The notes under the pieces are model-generated. The model searched no databases. It was not told the DNA's origin and was given only the letters and a program-made list of their open reading frames with translations. Position numbers and translations under genes: made by a program. Shown piece by piece: positions 17,895 through 26,488 of a stretch of 64,000 bases of DNA. This DNA is from Brachyspira hampsonii 30446 (GTDB lineage: Bacteria > Spirochaetota > Brachyspiria > Brachyspirales > Brachyspiraceae). How positions within the stretch are numbered: the first letter of the stretch is position 1; each line of letters starts with the position of its first letter. Where the stretch lies: contig NZ_JH994110.1 in assembly GCF_000316195.1 (NCBI RefSeq), forward strand, positions 851,631-915,630, read 5' to 3'.

Positions 17895-18404
17895 TCAATA
17901 CTTTTCATAATGTATTTTATTTGGTTCAAATCTATCAGGCATTTGAGGCTCTCCATCTGGATATCCTATAACAACAAGTCCTAAAGGCTTTATATGTTCA
18001 GGTAGATTAAAAAGTTTTATAATTTCATTCATTCTCTCTTCACGAGGGGCAATGCCTATCCATACACTTCCTAAATCTTTAGCCTTTGCGGCAAGCATTA
18101 GATTTTCTAAAGCTGCAGAACAGTTTTGCTGCCAATAAAGTTTTCCAGATTCATCAGATAAATCCCCGCATACAACTATAGCTAAAGTAGCTGTATCAAG
18201 CATTTTAGCATAAGGGTGAAAGTTCATAATTTTATCTAGTGTTTCTCTATTTTTTACTACTATAAACTCCCAATTTCTTCTATTGTTAGCAGAAGGAGCA
18301 TACATTGCCGCTTTAAGCATATATTCTATTTTTTCATCTTCAACTTGTTTGCCTTTAATATATTTTCTTATGCTTCTTCTTGTAAATAAGATATCTTCTT
18401 TCAT
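17895..18404 (-). CDS. Nitroreductase family protein
   Basis: 169 residues, typical of the short nitroreductase subfamily. FTRRSIRKYIKGKQVEDEKI at the start carries the Arg-Arg-Ser-x-Arg FMN phosphate-binding motif; APSANNRRNWEFIVV is the second FMN-contact block; WIGIAPREERMNEI and LGLVVIGYPDGEP complete the fold. Such FMN enzymes reduce nitro compounds, quinones or other acceptors with NAD(P)H; the natural substrate cannot be told. Monocistronic by position. Confidence 0.9.
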   Translation of the reverse strand: MKEDILFTRRSIRKYIKGKQVEDEKIEYMLKAAMYAPSANNRRNWEFIVVKNRETLDKIMNFHPYAKMLDTATLAIVVCGDLSDESGKLYWQQNCSAALENLMLAAKAKDLGSVWIGIAPREERMNEIIKLFNLPEHIKPLGLVVIGYPDGEPQMPDRFEPNKIHYEKY

Positions 18405-18995
18405 ATAAACATTGCTCCTTAAAATTATTTTTTATTATTACTTATAATAAAATTTGCTCAGTAAAATACTATATAATGCTATCATATTGCAGATATTTTT
18501 ATATTTAGTTATTTAATATTCTAAAGCTATTATATAATAAATATTGAAAAATTAAAATTAAAAATTGTTAGAATGCTAAAAATTATATTTGAGGTATAAA
18601 AAATTATAGCTGCTTCATTATGAATAAATATTTATATGATTTTGATAATTATGGCTAATTCAACACGCGTTAAACTTGCCATAAAAAATAAATCTAGTAA
18701 ATAATCAAAATTCACACTATAAATTAAAATTTATTTACCGCGTGCTGTTAATACTAAAAATTAAAAAAATGCTTATGTGTGCTTCTTATTAATGAAGCAA
18801 TATGCATTAATAAAATATTTTATATTATTTTTCACTATTACAAATCATTTTTATTTATAATATTCATGGTATTATAAAAAGAATAAATTTTTTCTATAGT
18901 GCTATTAAATAAGTATATTTAGTAATTAAGCTAAACTATAATTTAATAATATTAATGATAAGCATTAGTCAATGTAGTTTTGATATATTATAATA
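18405..18995. other. Long intergenic region with a CACGCG/CGCGTG inverted pair
   Basis: About 590 bp without a credible gene. At 18660-18750 the sequence CAACACGCGTTAAACTTGCC is followed some 70 bp later by TTATTTACCGCGTGCTGTT, an imperfect inverted pair resembling the ACGCACG...CCGTGCGT pair at 42832-42910. It may be another short non-coding element. Confidence 0.4.
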
Positions 18996-19036
18996 ACAGC
19001 GATAAACTGAATATATTCTAGTTCATCGCTGTCAAT
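18996..19036 (-). terminator. Terminator of the 19052 outer-membrane-type gene
   Basis: On the minus strand ACAGCGATGAACT and AGTTTATCGCTGT form a long stem with one mismatch and an 11-base loop, followed by TATTAT. It lies just after the minus-strand stop. Confidence 0.7.
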
Positions 19037-19051
19037 GATCGAAATTATGAA

Positions 19052-20155
19052 TTACTGTTTTACCGGTACTAAATATGTAAAATCAAACTGCAAACTTTGA
19101 TCGTATCTTATTCCTATTTCATTTTTTTCGTTTAAGAATAAGCCATTAACTAGAGCAAGTCCTAATACTATACCATTATCAAATACGAAATCTTTTTTCA
19201 AATTAAGTCCGAAATAGAAAGGTACTCTATAGAAAGGATCACCTTCGACACTTATAAATTTATGCCTTTTATCTATATACCACCCAGAAACGAATATTAT
19301 AGGCTCTATTTCAAACCAAGTCATAACAGGTATTGTTCCTCTTAAGAAAAGTCCATGTCCGAATACTCCAGGTTCATTGTCTCTGTCAGGAATATTGTAA
19401 GAAGCCATATAAAGTATAGATAAATAATAACTGTTAATACCAATAGCTCCAACATAATTTTCTGTAATAGCAGGCGAACCTTCTACAAACGGATATTCAT
19501 GCCCTCCATTATGCCAATAGTGTACTGCCACATATGGTGTTGCTATATCATGAGCAAAATCCATAGCATATATTAATCCTACATCGAATCTTTCTCTATG
19601 TTTGGCATTATGTTGTATTTGCCAATTCATATATACTTCTCCTCTTCCTCCTTTAAACCATTCAAAAGAAGCTCCGTATTCATAATAACCATGAGTGAAA
19701 GGTTCATTATATTTATATTCTTCAGGTCCCTTTGCTATTAATGTATTATCTGGAGTAGATCTCACAACAGGTGTCATATCCATTAGAGGATCTCTTATAG
19801 GTGAGGGTAAATTATGTCCTCCTGTCATTGTGCCTATTCTAAGAGAAATATATTCATTAGATAATTGTGTTGTAACTACAGGAAAAACTCTTATACCCTG
19901 AGGAAATTCAAATGTAAATGGAAAAAATATTGAAGCCCCAACTCTTAAGCTAATAAAATCATTAAATTTTATATCAAATGCTCCTTCTGTGAAGTTTTCA
20001 AAGTATGTTAATGTTGTTCTAGTATCCTGCCACAATGTGTTTTCAGCATTATAGGCATAAGAACTTGTAAATAATCTGAAATCTACTGTAACATCGGCAT
20101 ATGCATTACTTATGAGAATAACAGAGACAAAAGAAAAATATAAGAAATGTTTCAT
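19052..20155 (-). CDS. Putative outer-membrane beta-barrel protein
   Basis: 367 residues with a signal peptide (residues 1-20, ending NAYA). The mature part alternates hydrophobic and polar residues, is rich in aromatics and ends in an aromatic-rich strand (SLQFDFTYLVPVKQ), as outer-membrane barrels do. Segments such as FISLRVGASIFFPFTF, YISLRIGTMTGGHNLP and YGASFEWFKGGRGEVYMNWQIQH look like membrane strands with GD/PG turns. It resembles uncharacterised spirochaete surface proteins; no substrate can be proposed. Base composition is slightly less AT-rich than its neighbours. Confidence 0.65.
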   Translation of the reverse strand: MKHFLYFSFVSVILISNAYADVTVDFRLFTSSYAYNAENTLWQDTRTTLTYFENFTEGAFDIKFNDFISLRVGASIFFPFTFEFPQGIRVFPVVTTQLSNEYISLRIGTMTGGHNLPSPIRDPLMDMTPVVRSTPDNTLIAKGPEEYKYNEPFTHGYYEYGASFEWFKGGRGEVYMNWQIQHNAKHRERFDVGLIYAMDFAHDIATPYVAVHYWHNGGHEYPFVEGSPAITENYVGAIGINSYYLSILYMASYNIPDRDNEPGVFGHGLFLRGTIPVMTWFEIEPIIFVSGWYIDKRHKFISVEGDPFYRVPFYFGLNLKKDFVFDNGIVLGLALVNGLFLNEKNEIGIRYDQSLQFDFTYLVPVKQ

Positions 20156-20462
20156 AAACTAACCCTTACTTTTAATGGAATATTATATTAAGATTAATAA
20201 TATATATAGGAATTTATTATATCATAGTTAACATAAAATTACAATTATGATAACTATATATAAATGCTTACGCAGAAAAAAAATTGGGGCGGGCGGGTTG
20301 GATTCAGTATTGGTGCTTGCGATTAAAAGTTATTTATTATAAAATTAATAGACTTTCAATGAATAACCTTTACAATAACACATTTTGTATTATAATGTAT
20401 TATTGTTTTTATTTTTCAAAATAATAAAAATTATTAAAAAACTATTATTAGGAGTTGCTGTA

Positions 20463-21992
20463 ATGATTAAAAGAGCATTGATATCCGTATTTTATAAAGA
20501 CGGAATATTGGAGTTCGCTAAGTTTTTAGCTTCAAAAAATGTGGAAATAGTTTCTACAGGAGGAACTTATAAATATTTAAAAGAGAATGGCATAAATGTT
20601 ATAGAGGTTGCTGAAGTTACAGGTGCTAAAGAAATGCTTGACGGCAGAGTTAAAACTTTAGACCCTAAAATACATGGAGCAATACTTGCTATAAGAGATA
20701 ATCCAACTCATATGGAAACTATTAAAGAGAGAGGAATTACTCCTATTGATATGGTGATAGTTAATCTTTATCCTTTCTTTGAAAAGGTACAAGATGACAA
20801 TTTGAAGTTTGAAGAAAAAATAGAGTTTATAGATATAGGCGGACCTACAATGCTTCGTTCTGCTGCTAAATCTTTCAAAGATGTTGTTGTTATAAGTGAT
20901 GTTAAAGATTATGATTTAGTTAAAAATGAGATGGAAAAAGGAGAAGTGAGTTTTGAAACTAAAAAATATTTAGCTTCTAAAGTATTTAATTTAACTTCTG
21001 CTTATGATGCGGCAGTGTCAGAGTTTATGTTTAATTCATTAGAAAATAAGGAAGATAAAAAACTTAATTATTTGAATATGTCTTATGCATTAGAGGAGAA
21101 ATTAAGATACGGAGAGAATCCTCATCAGGGAGCAAGCTACTATGTATCAACTACAGATAAAGGTTCTATGAAAGATTTTGAACAGTTAAACGGAAAAGAG
21201 CTTTCATTTAATAATATCAGAGATATGGATATAGCTTTAAAAATAGTATTAGAGTTTGATGAAGCTAAAAATGAATATGCTTGTTCAGCAATAAAACACT
21301 CTACTCCTTGCGGTGCTGCTTTGGGTTCTAATGTACTTGAGGCTTATACTAGAACTTATAATTGTGATCCTACTTCTATATTCGGAGGTATTGTTGCTTT
21401 TAATAGTACAGTAGATGATGAAACAGCAAAAGAACTTGTTAAAATATTTTTAGAAATTGTTATTGCTAAAGACTTTACTAAAGAGGCTTTGGAAGTATTA
21501 AAAAGTAAAAAGAATTTAAGAGTTATAAAATATAAAACTAATACAAGCGATAAAATTAATCTTGTTAAAGTTGACGGAGGATTACTTGTACAGGATGAGG
21601 ACAGTGTTTTAGTTGAAGATTATAAAGTTGTAACTGATAAAAAACCTACTGAAGAAGAGATGAAAAATTTAATATTTGGTATGAAGGTTGTAAAATATGC
21701 TAAATCAAATGCTATAGTTGTAATAAAAGACTTTATGGCTAAAGGTATAGGAAGCGGACAAACTAATAGAATATGGGCTTGCGAAGATGCTTTGGAACGT
21801 GCCGTAGACGGAGTTGTAATGGCGTCTGATGCGTTTTTCCCATTCAGAGATGTTGTAGATGCTTGTGCTAAATATAATATCAAAGCTATAATTCAGCCAG
21901 GCGGATCTATGAGAGATCAGGAATCAATAGATGCTTGTAATGAACATGGTATTGCTATGGTATTTACAGGAATAAGACATTTTAAACACTAA
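20463..21992 (+). CDS. purH: Bifunctional AICAR formyltransferase / IMP cyclohydrolase
   Basis: 509 residues from the ATG at 20463, chosen because AGGAG at 20450-20454 lies 8 bp upstream; the frame remains open further 5' but that segment is not PurH-like. Catalyses the last two steps of IMP synthesis. N-terminal IMP cyclohydrolase (MGS-like) domain, residues 1-190, has [26 protein letters not shown] and [14 protein letters not shown]; the formyltransferase domain has [10 protein letters not shown], the [11 protein letters not shown] active-site block and IFGGIVAFN. No other pur genes are adjacent. Confidence 0.96.
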   Translation: MIKRALISVFYKDGILEFAKFLASKNVEIVSTGGTYKYLKENGINVIEVAEVTGAKEMLDGRVKTLDPKIHGAILAIRDNPTHMETIKERGITPIDMVIVNLYPFFEKVQDDNLKFEEKIEFIDIGGPTMLRSAAKSFKDVVVISDVKDYDLVKNEMEKGEVSFETKKYLASKVFNLTSAYDAAVSEFMFNSLENKEDKKLNYLNMSYALEEKLRYGENPHQGASYYVSTTDKGSMKDFEQLNGKELSFNNIRDMDIALKIVLEFDEAKNEYACSAIKHSTPCGAALGSNVLEAYTRTYNCDPTSIFGGIVAFNSTVDDETAKELVKIFLEIVIAKDFTKEALEVLKSKKNLRVIKYKTNTSDKINLVKVDGGLLVQDEDSVLVEDYKVVTDKKPTEEEMKNLIFGMKVVKYAKSNAIVVIKDFMAKGIGSGQTNRIWACEDALERAVDGVVMASDAFFPFRDVVDACAKYNIKAIIQPGGSMRDQESIDACNEHGIAMVFTGIRHFKH

Positions 21993-22014
21993 TATCTTAA
22001 TATTTATAATATTC

Positions 22015-22050
22015 AAAAGCGAAGTTAATTTTCATTAGCTTCGCTTTTTT
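22015..22050 (+). terminator. Terminator of purH
   Basis: Stem AAAAGCGAAGTTAAT / ATTAGCTTCGCTTTT with a 4-base loop and T-run, 22 bp past the purH stop. Confidence 0.85.
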
Positions 22051-22097
22051 ATATATTAAAATTTTTAATAAAGGGAAGATTTTTTACAAATTAAAAT

Positions 22098-22508
22098 TCA
22101 TTTTAAATATGATGAAAGCTGAAAATATCCAGCCCCTCTAAGATTATTAATATTAGTAAAACCTAATTTATACATACGCATAGAAGCCATTCCAGAACGG
22201 CTGCCGCTTGCACAGTACACTATATATTCTTTGTTTTTATCGAGTTTTGACATTTTTTCATTAAATTTGCTGTCATCTAATGGTATGTTTACACTGTTTT
22301 TTATATATCCGCTTTGCTGTACTTCTGCGTAGCTTCTTACATCTATTAAGCCTATATTTTTATTATTTTTGTATAATGATGCTGCTTCATTTATATTGAT
22401 ATTTTTAAACTTACCCTTGCTCATTATATTAAATATAATTTTTCTCACAAAGCTTAATACTATAAATGTTATTATTAATCCTATTATTAGAGTTAAAGTA
22501 TTATTCAT
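22098..22508 (-). CDS. Membrane-anchored rhodanese-domain protein
   Basis: 136 residues. One N-terminal transmembrane helix (residues 5-25), then a rhodanese fold from about residue 38: GLIDVRSYAEVQQSGYIKNSVNIP, and the active-site loop YCASGSRSG with Cys99. Family members carry sulfur as a persulfide. It is the third gene of the strand run that begins with the TPP riboswitch (SBP, TenA, rhodanese; gap 84 bp to tenA), so a role in sulfur supply for thiamine metabolism is possible but unproven. Hydrophobic anchor places the domain at the membrane. Confidence 0.85.
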   Translation of the reverse strand: MNNTLTLIIGLIITFIVLSFVRKIIFNIMSKGKFKNININEAASLYKNNKNIGLIDVRSYAEVQQSGYIKNSVNIPLDDSKFNEKMSKLDKNKEYIVYCASGSRSGMASMRMYKLGFTNINNLRGAGYFQLSSYLK

Positions 22509-22592
22509 TATATACCCCCTGTATGTATAATAGTATTATAACATACGGGGAAGTAAATTTCAATTAGTTAGCTTAATTTATTTAAATAAATT

Positions 22593-23255
22593 TCACACAT
22601 TATAGAAATCATCTAAATTATAAGCATCATTCCAAAATCTGTACTCCCAAACAAATGCTATGTCAAAAGCAATTATCATTTTTTCTTTAACATAATCAGA
22701 AGCATTATTATATAAATCATCAATAATTTTAATCATATTTTCTGTTGATTTTGAAAACTCTTCATCAGCATAAGCATCAATCCAAGTTTTGTATGGATTA
22801 TTTTCTATTTTTGCATTTTCTTTTATGTATTTTCCTATTTCATTATATATCCAAAAGCATGGGAGTATAGAAGCAGCAGAAGCCTCAAAAGCCTCAGTAT
22901 GAGCTGTGTTTATTAAAAAACTTGTATAACCTAAATTGGCAGTTGTAATTTTATTTGTATTTTTTAATTGAAAAGTGTCTCTGAAATATTTATGTACAAT
23001 TTCTTCTTCTACTATATATGCATTCATAGATGATTTTAAAAAAGCAATAGCATAATCTGCATTATTATTTATTTTTGAAGATATTGTGGCTAATACTTTA
23101 GAATAGTATTTTAGATACAAGCTGTCTTGTTCTATATAGTAGGCAAATTTTTCTTTATCTAAAGTACCTTCCATAAGCTCTTTATTAAAGGGCATATCAA
23201 TTATTTTTTTATATAGCTCTTCATTTTTTTTCCAAACCATTTCTGAAAATTTCAT
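22593..23255 (-). CDS. tenA: TenA-family thiaminase II / aminopyrimidine aminohydrolase
   Basis: 220 residues, the normal length. TenA hydrolyses degraded thiamine (aminopyrimidines) to HMP for salvage. Key residues fall where expected: Asp44 in YIEQDSLYL, Cys133 in ASILPCFWIYNEIG, and a C-terminal glutamate in FVWEYRFWNDAY. Lies 74 bp downstream of an OppA-family lipoprotein gene that itself follows a TPP riboswitch, which fits a thiamine salvage operon. Confidence 0.92.
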   Translation of the reverse strand: MKFSEMVWKKNEELYKKIIDMPFNKELMEGTLDKEKFAYYIEQDSLYLKYYSKVLATISSKINNNADYAIAFLKSSMNAYIVEEEIVHKYFRDTFQLKNTNKITTANLGYTSFLINTAHTEAFEASAASILPCFWIYNEIGKYIKENAKIENNPYKTWIDAYADEEFSKSTENMIKIIDDLYNNASDYVKEKMIIAFDIAFVWEYRFWNDAYNLDDFYNV

Positions 23256-23329
23256 TTTATTCTCCTTTTGTGATAAATTATTAATTATTAAATTTTTTAT
23301 TTAAATAATATTATTCTTATCTTATTATG

Positions 23330-24940
23330 CTATTCTTCTATATATGCATAATTAAATTTGTATCTGCCCAAAGGCTCATCAATATAATTTTTTAATTTAG
23401 GATTAACTACCAAAAAATCAGTCCTATATATAAAAGGTATAATAGGTACTTCTTCAAAAAGTATAGATTCTGCTTCTTTTAATGCCTCCATTCTCTCTTT
23501 AGCATTTGTTGCTGTAATGGCAAAATCTATTAAAGAATCGTATCTTTCATTTGAAAAGCCTCCGTAATTGATATCACTGTCGCTTGTCATAATTTGAAGC
23601 ATAGTAAGAGGATCATTATAATCGCCTGTCCAGCTTGTTCTAGCCATTTGATAATTTCCAGATTCTCTAAAAGGCAGAGTTATTTTTGATTCTTCTGTTC
23701 TTACAGCTGCTTCTATATTAAGTGCTTCTTTCCACATTTGCTGAACTGCTTCCATAACTGTAGTATAAAAACCTGATGATACTTTTAATTCCAATATAGG
23801 AAAGTTTTCTCCGTTTGGGTATCCTGCCTCAGCTAATAATTTTCTTGCCTCTTCAACATTTTTATTATAATTATTTGCTATTATATAATTACTGCTTTCT
23901 TCTCTGAATGATTTTTCAAGTCCTTTTACTGCTGGAGGTACGAATGCCTCTGCTGCTATTAATTTTCCATATCCTATATTTGATACTATATAGTTTCTGT
24001 CTATTGCTAGTGATAATGCTTTTCTAACTCTTTTATCAGATAGTGTTTTATCTTTAGTATTTAAGTCTATATAATAAGTGCCTATGATATCGCTTACTGC
24101 CATTAGATTTTCTTTTATAAGTTTTTCTATCTCTCCAATAGGAGGGGCATTTATAGAAAAGTCAACATCTCCTGTTCTTACAGCATTAAGTGAAATATAT
24201 TCATCGGCTATCAAAACAAAGTTAATTTTTTTAGCAATTTGATTTGTATAATTCCAATAATTAGTATTAATTTCAAAAACTATTTTCTCATCAGGTTTTC
24301 TTTCTGTCATTTTATAAGCACCGTTACCTATATAGGTATCAGGTTTCCAAGTCCAATCATCACCGTATTTTTCTATTATATCTTTTCTTACAGGCATATA
24401 CACTCCGCCTGAAGCAAGTAAATCCATAAAATATATTGTAGGCTCTTCAAGTTCTATCACTAATGTATTTTCATTTATTGCCCTAACTCCTAGATTTTCT
24501 ACGCTTTGTTTTCCTCTTATTATATCTTTTGCATTTTTTATATATTCTATTAAATAGCTCAATGGTGAAGCTGTTTTTGGGGTTGCTGCTCTTCTATAGG
24601 AATAAACAAAATCATCAGCTGTTACTTTTTTTCCGTCGCTCCATTTAGCATTATCTCTTAAATGAAATGTATATGTTAGTTTGTCATCGCTTATATCCCA
24701 TTTTTCGGCAGTGCCTCCTATTATATTACCGTTTATATCTTTATTAAGAAGTCCCTCAAATGCATGATTAATATAAATATATCCGTAAGTTTCATCATTT
24801 AAAGTTGGGTCTATGGTATTTAGTTCATAGCCCAAATTTACAGTGATTTCATCTCTTATGGAGTTTTTCGTTTGTTTTTTACAAGATATGAATGAAACAA
24901 ATATTAATAATATAATAATAAATTTTTGTATTGAAGTCAT
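23330..24940 (-). CDS. OppA-family (SBP_bac_5) substrate-binding lipoprotein under a TPP riboswitch
   Basis: 536 residues. Lipoprotein signal with lipobox FVSFISC (Cys20). Two-lobed SBP_bac_5 architecture with EITVNLGYELNTIDPTLND, TYTFHLRDNAKWSDGKKVTADDFVYSYRRA, VRKALSLAIDRNYIV and GYPNGENFPILELKV. This family usually binds oligopeptides. Here the gene is the first after a TPP riboswitch and precedes tenA, so the real ligand may be a thiamine-related compound. No permease or ATPase gene is in the operon; it would have to use components encoded elsewhere. Annotation by family alone would miss this. Confidence 0.88.
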   Translation of the reverse strand: MTSIQKFIIILLIFVSFISCKKQTKNSIRDEITVNLGYELNTIDPTLNDETYGYIYINHAFEGLLNKDINGNIIGGTAEKWDISDDKLTYTFHLRDNAKWSDGKKVTADDFVYSYRRAATPKTASPLSYLIEYIKNAKDIIRGKQSVENLGVRAINENTLVIELEEPTIYFMDLLASGGVYMPVRKDIIEKYGDDWTWKPDTYIGNGAYKMTERKPDEKIVFEINTNYWNYTNQIAKKINFVLIADEYISLNAVRTGDVDFSINAPPIGEIEKLIKENLMAVSDIIGTYYIDLNTKDKTLSDKRVRKALSLAIDRNYIVSNIGYGKLIAAEAFVPPAVKGLEKSFREESSNYIIANNYNKNVEEARKLLAEAGYPNGENFPILELKVSSGFYTTVMEAVQQMWKEALNIEAAVRTEESKITLPFRESGNYQMARTSWTGDYNDPLTMLQIMTSDSDINYGGFSNERYDSLIDFAITATNAKERMEALKEAESILFEEVPIIPFIYRTDFLVVNPKLKNYIDEPLGRYKFNYAYIEE

Positions 24941-25008
24941 AAAAAGCTCCTTGTATTAAAAAATAGAGATTTTTATAACACCGTTTGTTTTGTTTTATTG
25001 AAATTTTA

Positions 25009-25064
25009 GTCTTGCTTGATATTTTTTAATAAAACAAGACCAACTTTAGAAAAGGTCTCATTTT
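25009..25064 (-). promoter_or_regulatory. Probable expression platform of the TPP riboswitch
   Basis: In minus-strand order, AAAATGAGACC (25054-25064) can pair with GGTCTTGTTTT (25031-25041) to form an 11-bp stem with two wobbles followed by ATT, a terminator-like hairpin. The GTCTTG arm can instead pair with CAAGAC at 25009-25014. The two foldings exclude each other, as in a transcription switch. Deduced by eye. Confidence 0.55.
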
Positions 25065-25094
25065 ATTAATTTTAAGAAATTAAAAAAAAGAGAT

Positions 25095-25192
25095 AATTCC
25101 CTACGCTGGCATTACCCAAACAGGTTATAAGGGTCGAAGTTTTTGAAAATGAAATTATGTAAACTTCCTCTCAGCCTTTTTAAGCTCCCCAA
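25095..25192 (-). ncRNA. TPP riboswitch (THI element)
   Basis: The minus strand shows the conserved THI-box blocks in order: GGGGAGC, then GGCTGAGAGGAAG, a variable P3 stem (GGAAGTTT / AAACTTC), ACCC, AACCTG, and GGGTAATGCCAGCGTAGGGAA. These are the pyrimidine- and pyrophosphate-sensing helices of the TPP aptamer. It lies about 155 bp upstream of the OppA-family gene and would repress the SBP-tenA(-rhodanese) operon when thiamine pyrophosphate is plentiful. Confidence 0.95.
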
Positions 25193-25253
25193 GTTATGTA
25201 AAAATGATACAGTATTTTTGTTTTTTTATCAATACTTATATAATAATAATTTG

Positions 25254-26180
25254 TTAAATTAATCTAAAATAATTATATAGTGAGAAATATATAAATATTT
25301 GTATTATAATTAATAAAGATGCTGATACTAAGATAAGTTTATTTTCTTTTACTATTGAAATACAATAAAATAAAAATATGGAAAATAAATATATTATAAG
25401 TGCGTATAAATATACAATATTTTTTATTTTTAGATAATATTTTATATTGTCAATTTTTTCTGTCTCTATAGCTTTATCAGTTATTAAAGTACCAAAAGGA
25501 CTTCCCTTCTTATCTATTCTAATATCTTTGATAAAGTTGTTATCATTAATTGTTTTTTGAATATCTAAATATACATCATAAATATCACTATTTCTAAAAA
25601 CTTTATCATAATAGTTTATTCTAAAACGGTAAGTATTATCAGCAATCAATGATATATTATCTAAATATCCTGTTCTAGGAATATTGCCTAGTACAATTAT
25701 AGATAATAATAAGATTATAAATATAAATAATATTGATAATATAGGCACTGATGTTTTTTTATTTATTATGAGAAAGTTAATTAGCATAGGTATATTTATT
25801 ACATTTTTTATTTCTTTAAAAAAATACAAAAAGATAACAATTAAAATATATATTATAAAAGCATAAAAATATATTATACTCTTTATTTTTAGAGTATATT
25901 TTATATTATAAATTTTTTCTATATCTATAGCTTTATCTGTTATTAAATCACCGTATGGACTTCCATATTTACCCATTTTAATATCTTTTATAAAATCATA
26001 ATCATTAATAGTTTTTTCTATGTCTAAATATACACCATAAATATCGCTATTTCTAAAAACTTTATCATAATAGCTTATTCTAAAACTATAAGTATTATCT
26101 TCAATTAATGATATATTGTTTAAATATCCTATTCTATTAATATTTCCTATTATTATTAAAGCTAATAGTAATATTATCAT
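25254..26180 (-). CDS. Multi-TM protein with an internal duplication, probably expressed only after a reading-frame change
   Basis: 308 residues from the internal ATG at 26180, built from two repeats of about 150 residues. Each repeat has a hydrophobic helix, GNIxRxGYLxNISLIxDNTYxFRI, YYDKVFRNSDIYxVYLDI, SPxGxLITDKAI and a second hydrophobic helix; at least four transmembrane segments in all. No family recognised. The ATG used here has no ribosome binding site. A better start, ATG at 26225-26227 with AAGGA 7 bp upstream, reads MKNKKK then hits a stop; adding one A to the A9 tract (T9 at 26210-26218 on the plus strand) joins it perfectly to this frame. Confidence 0.6.
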   Translation of the reverse strand: MIILLLALIIIGNINRIGYLNNISLIEDNTYSFRISYYDKVFRNSDIYGVYLDIEKTINDYDFIKDIKMGKYGSPYGDLITDKAIDIEKIYNIKYTLKIKSIIYFYAFIIYILIVIFLYFFKEIKNVINIPMLINFLIINKKTSVPILSILFIFIILLLSIIVLGNIPRTGYLDNISLIADNTYRFRINYYDKVFRNSDIYDVYLDIQKTINDNNFIKDIRIDKKGSPFGTLITDKAIETEKIDNIKYYLKIKNIVYLYALIIYLFSIFLFYCISIVKENKLILVSASLLIIIQIFIYFSLYNYFRLI

Positions 26181-26209
26181 AAAAATCAGAGGTAATATAA
26201 AAATAAAAA

Positions 26210-26218
26210 TTTTTTTTT
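26210..26218 (-). repeat. A9 homopolymer at the 5' end of the duplicated TM gene
   Basis: Nine adenines on the coding strand, codons 4-6 after the well-placed ATG at 26227. Nine A gives an early stop (13 codons); ten A (or seven) would open the full 324-residue frame. Confidence 0.7.
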
Positions 26219-26333
26219 ATTTTTCATAAATAAGTCCTTGAAAGTATTAAATCATAATGTACATAATAAATAAAAAAAATCAAGTGTTTTTAATTGATTA
26301 TATATATTTTTATATTTTTCATGTTATTAATTA

Positions 26334-26361
26334 TTGATTTTTATTTGTTATGCTATATAAT
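26334..26361 (+). promoter_or_regulatory. Putative promoter of the first MBOAT/SGNH module
   Basis: TTGATT (26334-26339), 16-bp spacer, TATAAT (26356-26361). Transcription would start near 26368, placing the AAACC tract in the 5' untranslated region. Confidence 0.55.
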
Positions 26362-26390
26362 ACTTTTTTATGATAAGTATTTGTTTATTT

Positions 26391-26450
26391 AAACCAAACC
26401 AAACCAAACCAAACCAAACCAAACCAAACCAAACCAAACCAAACCAAACC
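26391..26450. repeat. (AAACC)12 pentanucleotide tract
   Basis: Twelve perfect AAACC units followed by AAAT, ending 38 bp before the MBOAT start codon. Such tracts change copy number by slippage and can alter expression of the following gene. Confidence 0.95.
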
Positions 26451-26488
26451 AAATAGAATACTTTTGCATTTTTTCTGGGAGTTAAATA

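Noticed and set aside
20385-20462. N-terminal 26-residue extension of PurH
   Set aside because: AGGAG at 20450 fits the ATG at 20463, and PurH proteins start at MIKRALISV-like sequence.
26391-26450. Telomere or integrated replicon end
   Set aside because: AAACC tract is followed directly by a promoter-linked gene and there is no hairpin or sequence break.
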